From Rhexocercosporidium sp. MPI-PUGE-AT-0058 (Eukaryota; Ascomycota; Leotiomycetes; Helotiales), in NCBI GenBank assembly GCA_020746875.1, contig JAGTJL010000016.1, positions 1,054,001 to 1,118,000 on the forward strand: DNA of 64,000 nt, in the 5' to 3' direction. A program made the translations under genes and the position numbers. The notes under the pieces were generated by a model that saw only the letters and a program-made list of their open reading frames with translations, was not told where the DNA came from and did no database searches. Below are positions 58,329 to 64,000 of this stretch, one piece after another. Position 1 is the first letter of the stretch, and every line of letters begins with the position of its first letter.

Positions 58329-60212
58329 ATGATGGGCTCATCACTTGCTGGCTTTGAGTCCCAGCTCGACATTGCGCGCATTAATCAAACACACTCAGAT
58401 GACTCCCCAGAATCGTCAACTCAAACGAAACATTCCTCCTTAGACCCTATCAGCGACTCGAATACCGTAGATGAGACTGCGGTGGAAGAAGATATCTCAC
58501 CCCGTGAGTCTGTTTTTAATCACGGTGACAATGATAGAGATGAAAATGTCCTTGACGCGCCCTCGACGCCGCCTTCCCCGGTCATTTCGAATGCCTCCGC
58601 CCACAGACCTGGCAGCCCTGAGTCTTTGGTTCCTGGCTCTGGATACTGCAGCAACGCACACGGTTTGGACGAAGGACAGGATGATAAGGACGACTCCAGC
58701 GATGATGATCACTATCGTGAGGACCAGGAAAAGTTCAAGACAGACAAGCCAAAGATCATCCAACTGTTCATCGAACTCGAATACCCCGAACCTTCCAAGA
58801 TAGAGCCTATGAAAGGAGGCAGCTTCAATCGCATCATTTGAGTGAGGTTTTCAACGAATCCAAAGATAGATTACATCCTCAGAATTCCTCGTTATGGATG
58901 GAGTGATGATCAAGCACACAAGATTGTGGACCAAGTTGCCATACACCTTCATCTTTCAACATGCAACATCCACAGTTCAACAATCGCCGGCTGGGATGCG
59001 ACGACCAACAATTCTCTCGGTACTCAGTACATCATCCAGGAAAGACTTCCGGGCCAATCTATCTATTCGGTGTTCTACGGACTGCCTCTGAATGAGAAAC
59101 TTCAAGTTGCGACAGTTGTAGCTGAGATGTTGCTCAAGCTTGAATCTATCACGTTCAAGAAAGTCGGTCGGCTTGTTGCGACTGATGCCCTCCCAAATTT
59201 CTCGGGAGCATGTGGACTCGCAAGAGATGTCGTCAAGATTGTGGGATACCGCGATAATCCAATGAAAGACGGACCTGTTTTTGAAAAGCAACCAATCACG
59301 GCACTACTTATTGCATTGCTTGAGCATCGAAAACAGTGCCACATCAAATGGGCCGCTTTTGTGCAGAAATGTGCCCGACTGCAAACGATTGCTATGGAGA
59401 TGCAGGATGCTGGACTCATGAGAAATTCTGACAGCAATAGTGTCCTGTGGCACTGGGACCTGTCAGCTTCGAACATGATGGTTCAACGCAAAGATGCTAC
59501 TAAGGCGGAAGATGACAATACTGTGGCCCACATATCAGATAGAGTCTGTAAAAGTGATCCTGCCAAGCTGAACATTAGAGCGTTGTCTGAGAAATGTCAT
59601 CACACGGTTGATTTGAAGGCTGATGGAGGTAGTGCGCAAGGTGGACAGCATACAGTCAGTATCGCTCTCGACGGTCAGTCCAGCATTAGATGCAATCACA
59701 AGGTCGACATTATTGTTGAGAATGATTCTGGAACAAGATATCACCACACTTTTCAGATCACGAATCCAGCAGAGAAGGAGACTGAGGACTCATCAAAGAA
59801 AATTGGGGAAGTTCACGCCGCCCTAGGACTAGCTAGCAGTGACTGGGCTGTTAGCGGTGTCCTGGACTGGGATGATGCCATGGCTGTGCCCCTCGTTCTG
59901 TCCAGAAAGCCACCTGCGTGGCTCTGGCTCAATGAAGATGATAGACCGGAATGGACTGGCAACCGCGACAGAAAGCCGCATAGAGATTTGGACGGAGACG
60001 AGCTGCTAGTCAAGGCTCATTTCGATCAAGTCATGGCCCGAGCTAGTCCGAGCTATCTCGAAGATGCCTATGGTCATAGTGTATGGCTGAGAGCTTTGGC
60101 TAGATTCGCCATCTATCCATTTGAGGATTCTCAGGACTTGGATAGATATGAGCCTTTTGTTGAAGCATGGAAACTGCATTATGCATCGCTAAGTAAGAGC
60201 ATGATAGATTAG
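58329..60212 (+). pseudogene. APH-type phosphotransferase-like protein with one in-frame TGA
   Basis: A 627-codon frame is interrupted only by TGA at 58839-58841. The first 170 codons form an acidic, Ser-rich tail ending in MKGGSFNRII, the Gly-rich start of the kinase fold. After the TGA the frame continues directly: VRFSTNPKIDYILRIPR, then the catalytic HWDLSASNMMV and the metal-binding VLDWDDAMAVP. The TGA sits exactly where the family usually has Gly or a similar residue, and no intron would remove it. CGA-to-TGA or GGA-to-TGA would explain it. If functional only downstream, no good start codon follows soon. A 190-nt insert of four 16-residue repeats (59598-59789) lies between the catalytic and metal-binding motifs. 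Substrates of fungal APH-like proteins are largely unknown; no antibiotic role is implied. Confidence 0.7.
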
Positions 60213-60886
60213 GATATAGTATAAAACAGCTTCTAGTGTTGAGTTACTTCCAGAATTCCAAACTATGCAATTCCATGCCTTTCCTGATACTCGGGAGACT
60301 TGTGGAGATTCTTACCATTGTGTATGAGTGACTTGATTCTACGTGAAATGCTGAAATCCAGAACTCTGCAAGGACTCGACTGGAGGTTTTGAATGTGGCT
60401 CAATACCCTGCTTCCAAATTCTCACTGTGTTGGATAATTGCGTCTTTGGTTGTCAGTGAGGAAGCGATCAAGTTAGAAACAAGCAGATTCTGTTCACAAG
60501 TTTGCAAAGCAGTCAAGGGCTACGAAGATGTCAATTCGTTCTATGGCGCTAGATCTGCTAAAGTGCAAGAACCGTGATCGCCAAAGCTCTAGACTCCATA
60601 TTGTAGATTCTATGCCCAGCCAATGCACCCCCAGCAGTACTGTATTTCCTGCTCCAAGAGACCAATAGGTCCCGTCAATGCCATGCGTATGATACATCCG
60701 TGAAGAAAAAGGAACGCCCAAAAGAAAATTGTGTGATGCCCCCCAGAAAGCCAAAGTCTTCCACTAGTCCGTAGCAGAAAACGATTTAGGATTTATCCAG
60801 TCCAATAGTTCATCCCAAGGGGAATAATCTAAAGAATGACTCGATCCATCAAATGCCCTGGGAGAACACCACGGAGGAAAAGGACA
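60213..60886. other. Intergenic, nothing recognised
   Basis: Convergent spacer. Short frames at 60389-60577 (plus) and 60494-60754 (minus) are mutually antisense and unsupported. Confidence 0.45.
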
Positions 60887-61231
60887 TTAACCTCTCTTTT
60901 TCTGGCCCAGAGGAGCCTTGTCACGCTCGCTCTGTGCCTTAGCCTTAGCTGCCTTTGCTGCCTCAGAGTCAGCCTTCGCCTTAGCTGTGACACGGCGCTT
61001 TTCTGCCTCAGCTTGGGCTGCTTGGTCGACACAAGTTCTGCACTTTTCGATTTTGTAGTGGGTTATCTCGTCATCCGGGTGCCACTTCTTATTAGTACAA
61101 TAAGTCTGATGAATTGGGCAGTACCACTTCTTCTGTACTAGAGTATTGGATTTGGCTGCTGTGCACTTCTTGCCCTGGTAGCGATGAGGCTGCAGTGATG
61201 AGGAGTAGAACCACCCATCGTGTCGGTTCTG
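60887..61231 (-). CDS. Small Cys/His- and Lys/Ala-rich protein, 5' end unresolved
   Basis: A 115-codon stretch with no ATG at its start; the sequence GTTGCAG just ahead of codon AAC (61231) looks like a splice acceptor, so an upstream exon is expected. The body has a possible metal-binding pattern (KKCTAAK, WYCPIHQTYC, KCRTC, with His in between) followed by an Ala/Lys/Glu helix (EAEKRRVTAKAKADSEAAKA) typical of a coiled or charged helix. It could be a small zinc-binding nuclear protein. No family is recognised, and the start must be found by transcript data. Confidence 0.5.
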   Translation of the reverse strand, partial: QNRHDGWFYSSSLQPHRYQGKKCTAAKSNTLVQKKWYCPIHQTYCTNKKWHPDDEITHYKIEKCRTCVDQAAQAEAEKRRVTAKAKADSEAAKAAKAKAQSERDKAPLGQKKRG

Positions 61232-61234
61232 CAA

Positions 61235-62771
61235 CTAATTCATTAGCTGCAGCTCTATATGATGACTAAAAAACAAATCTCTATTGCAAATTAGAAAAAA
61301 GTACGGATGGGGAGTGCTAGCAATACTTGGGAAGAGTCTTGGTATTTGATTAGTAGAATCTGAAGTAGTATTAGCAATTGATGACTTCGCCTAAAGCGGG
61401 CGTAGAACGCATTGGAAGAACTCTTACCTTTTGAGAGGCGCGTGGGCGACTTGTTTCTCTCTAAATACCTGAAGAGGTAGTCGTAGGGGAATTATATTAC
61501 TGGTGATTGTGTATTGTGTTGTAGTTGTGTATTGAAGACTTGGGTGGACTTGGAGTGGGGGTTGGAGTCAATGTGGAAATACTTTCGAAGTGGTGTGTCG
61601 CAATTCCGAAAAGGAAGCACCTCCTCACCCCTAGTCTGAATTAAATACCTCTATCAGATGTTCGCCAAATCTTCAATCTTGTCCCTCGTCCGATGTGAAT
61701 CATGGTCGCGCTTCTATTCCTATTTTGTCGCATCGGACGGATTCCCATTCACCCCCTCATGACATCCCAATCGCACTACCTTTTGGACAAGCGAAAAAGG
61801 CTAGAATGAGCCACCCAGTTAGCGGTATAAGAGCGGGAGTATCCGTGAATTATGTCGCTTGCGGGGGGTATTGGAGGGGATCGGTAAGGATCTTGTAGAA
61901 GTATGAATATGGACTTCGCTTAGGGTTTGTTTACTTGACTGACTTCCTAGCGTGGTGCGAGTAGCAGGGGCTTGGAGGTGCACTTGCATCTCAACATCCA
62001 TCTTCTTTACAACACACTGTATAGCGAGACGGTATCTAATTACTATAGTTAGTTACACTAGAGCTATCTAGCACATGTTTTACATTCTCACAAGCACAAC
62101 CCGCGAAAAGTGTTGGGGCCCGGCTTAGATCCGACGTCTCCCATCCCGAACTACATTGTTTGCGCTAATTGGAAAATTGAATAAAACGCGAAGCAGCAGC
62201 GACGCCCGCACAACTACGGCCGTCAATTTATCCCAAGCAAACTCTGTGTAGTGAAGTCGCAGGTAGGCACTCCGGCCAAAGTGGAGGTTTTGCCAGTACA
62301 GAGGACAAGCCAAGCCGGATATGTTACTCTCACCAACAACTGGGGAAACGTACCAATAAGACGTTCGCAGTGTAAATGCGAAGTTGGGCATAAGGTTACT
62401 AATGATAAAAGAGTACTGTAAGCCCCCGATTATATATAAACAGGCACATAGACGGTGAAAACTGGCACTGAATAAACCCAGAGTTTGGACTACCTGGACG
62501 CGCACAGGGGATGGCTGGGACTGCGTTTGAAAGGACAGCCATTGGGAGGCCCAAATTTGCTTCAACCCAATCATGTATATATGGGCACAGAAAAGTCACA
62601 CCCATCACATTAGACACCCATAAAAAATTTGCACAACGCATCTTATTAACATCAAATGAGATATCCAAGCGATCGCTATGCTAGTCTGACTAGAAATCCC
62701 AAGCTTGCCATCCAACGCCAGACACCCAGCTATGCGACGCAAGCAAGCACACAGTCAACCAGATCCGCCGT
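61235..62771. other. Intergenic, nothing recognised
   Basis: Should include the first exon of the small Cys/His protein, which I could not place. A 149-codon minus-strand frame at 62125-62574 lacks recognisable features. Confidence 0.4.
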
Positions 62772-64000
62772 CTACAACTCTTTGAATGTTTTCCCTACAA
62801 ACTGCGCTCCGCATATGGCTTGGAGCTGCAGTTCCGTGAAATCCGTACTCGTCCAGTTCGTTCCCAGCGGGTTGATGACTCGATCTCTGTCAGCTTTCCC
62901 TTTGCTCAGGATCCCGAACCGTAATCCGACTTCGGTAACTGTGACAGCGATACTGATTACGATGAGCACGATGATGATCCAGGTAATGGCTGTCATCTTG
63001 GTGTCAGCTATACTGTCACTGAGAATCTCAGCGAGTTCAAGGAAGACGCGGCAGCGCTCGTTGAGAACTTTGATACGTGGTGCGATCTCCATGTACTCTC
63101 TGAGGGCGATGTAGAGTGGGTGGAGTGTGGGTTCCGAGTTCCAGAAGAAATTGGGCACATCGAGTATATTCGATGCTAGCAGACATTAATTCGTGTTAGA
63201 GGACAGTGAATACATGGACTTACATAGGTTGACATCAACTCGACTCTGGAAGAGTCGTCCGAGGATCTTAACAATCTCTGTTCGAGACATGCCCAACTGA
63301 CCCGTCAAAGCCAGATGTTTGGGGACATGCTCCGCATCCTGCATGGTTTGATTCATCTTCTCTTCGAAAAAGCTTAATTTTGTGCTCTGAGCCATCGCGT
63401 GGCTCATGGTGAGTTTGATCATATGATCACCACTTCTCAGCGTGATCATATCATTGAAGACTCTCGGCCGCTCCACAAGCGGGCTGTATTCGAAATGAAG
63501 CTCTTCCGTCTCATACTCGTCTTCCCGCAGCGGCCGTGTTACCAAAGATATACCGGTTTCGTGCTCCGAGAATGTCAAGTCGGCCAAGATGTCCTTTTCT
63601 TGCCGTTCCGTGAAGTTCCAAAATACTACCACTCCGTAGGAGAAGACAAACATCTCACCAAAAGTCGTTGCATCCGGAGCGATGCGATTGGGACTGTCTC
63701 CGCGTTTGCCTTGGGCCAAAACCCTCACCTCCTCTCGAGCATTCCGGTCATCTTCTTCCCTCCTCTTTTTCATTTCGTCGCTCTCATCCCGTGGACTTTC
63801 CTCGCCACCCCTCACGCCATAGGTATCTGTATCTTCGAAGTATCCCTCATGATAATCTCTCTGCTCACTCCTCTCGATCTCCTCATCCAAGACGGCTTTC
63901 CCGCCAGGACTCTTTAGAATGGGACTGCTCCTAATCCTAAACCCCTCATGCCCGGGTAATAAAGGGAGATGGTATACTGTATAGAGGCAATCGTCATACA
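62772..64000 (-). CDS. RMD1/DUF155 family protein, 3' part (continues past right edge)
   Basis: Two exons are in view: 63224-64000 (open to the edge) and 62772-63175, joined by a 48-nt intron with GTAAGT and TAG signals and kept phase. RMD1 family proteins are membrane-anchored in mitochondria or elsewhere and were named from a yeast sporulation defect; molecular activity is unclear. Family features: YDDCLYTVYHLPLLPG at the window edge, RIRSSPILKSPGGKAVLDEE, FVFSYGVVVFWNFTERQEKD, HAMAQSTKLSFFEEKM, and a C-terminal membrane helix (MTAITWIIIVLIVISIAVTV). The start lies outside. The C-terminal tail after the helix is unusually long for what I recall. Confidence 0.88.

Noticed and set aside
5816..58841. 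Stop-codon reassignment as the cause of the in-frame stops
   Set aside because: All three stop codons occur as normal ends of intact genes here, for example TAG in mcr1, TGA in the amidase and TAA in the dynein light chain, so reassignment does not fit.

Overview
The window looks like nuclear DNA of a filamentous ascomycete (Pezizomycotina), perhaps Leotiomycetes. The grounds are short GT-AG introns (about 50-100 nt), low gene density on both strands, an AbaA-type TEA/ATTS regulator, a Zn2Cys6 regulator, a fungal-type DUR3 urea transporter and pyrimidine-rich intergenic DNA. The class-level placement is inference. No rRNA, tRNA, CRISPR array or prokaryotic operon was seen.

Layout. 1-4.9 kb: the 5' end of a SAP-like gene leaving the left edge, a doubtful small intron-bearing gene, and a coiled-coil hypothetical. 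5.4-7.4 kb: an MFS transporter pseudogene (three Trp-to-stop codons, two frameshifts). 7.9-9.0 kb: mitochondrial NADH-cytochrome b5 reductase (mcr1). 9.6-10.1 kb: a small ORF split by one TAG. 11.4-13.8 kb: a seven-exon DUR3-type urea transporter. 16.2-17.2 kb: a CinA-C-family protein. 17.4-18.5 kb: a SprT-like gene with one in-frame TAG. 19.3-22.7 kb: a C2H2 zinc-finger gene broken by two in-frame TAA codons and a 263-bp inverted-repeat element inserted in its last finger exon. 24.4-27.9 kb: an amidase facing a Zn2Cys6 regulator tail to tail. 28.8-29.6 kb: a second, intact SprT-like paralogue. 30.8-38.2 kb: conserved core genes (AbaA, the rRNA-processing factor MRD1, dynein light chain LC8). 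40.9-43.2 kb: an ELL-like elongation factor. 43.2-51.4 kb: about 8.2 kb of gene-free, low-complexity DNA between two divergent genes. 51.4-52.3 kb: a DUF2237 protein. 54.0-57.2 kb: a secreted Ser-rich protein with a Cys module at each end. 58.3-60.2 kb: an APH-type kinase-like gene with one TGA and an unusual 16-residue repeat insert. 60.9-61.2 kb: a Cys/His-rich small protein. 62.8-64.0 kb: the 3' part of an RMD1/DUF155 gene leaving the right edge.

The most notable theme is that conserved housekeeping and developmental genes (mcr1, DUR3, MRD1, LC8, AbaA, RMD1) are intact, while accessory genes (MFS, SprT-like, zinc finger, APH-like, the 9.6-kb ORF) each carry one to three in-frame stops in otherwise open frames. 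Most of these stops can be explained by a single C-to-T transition, many in a CpA context. This resembles mild RIP-like or deamination-driven decay, but assembly error has not been excluded. Exon boundaries below were read by eye from GT/AG signals, phase and family continuity; no search or alignment was run.
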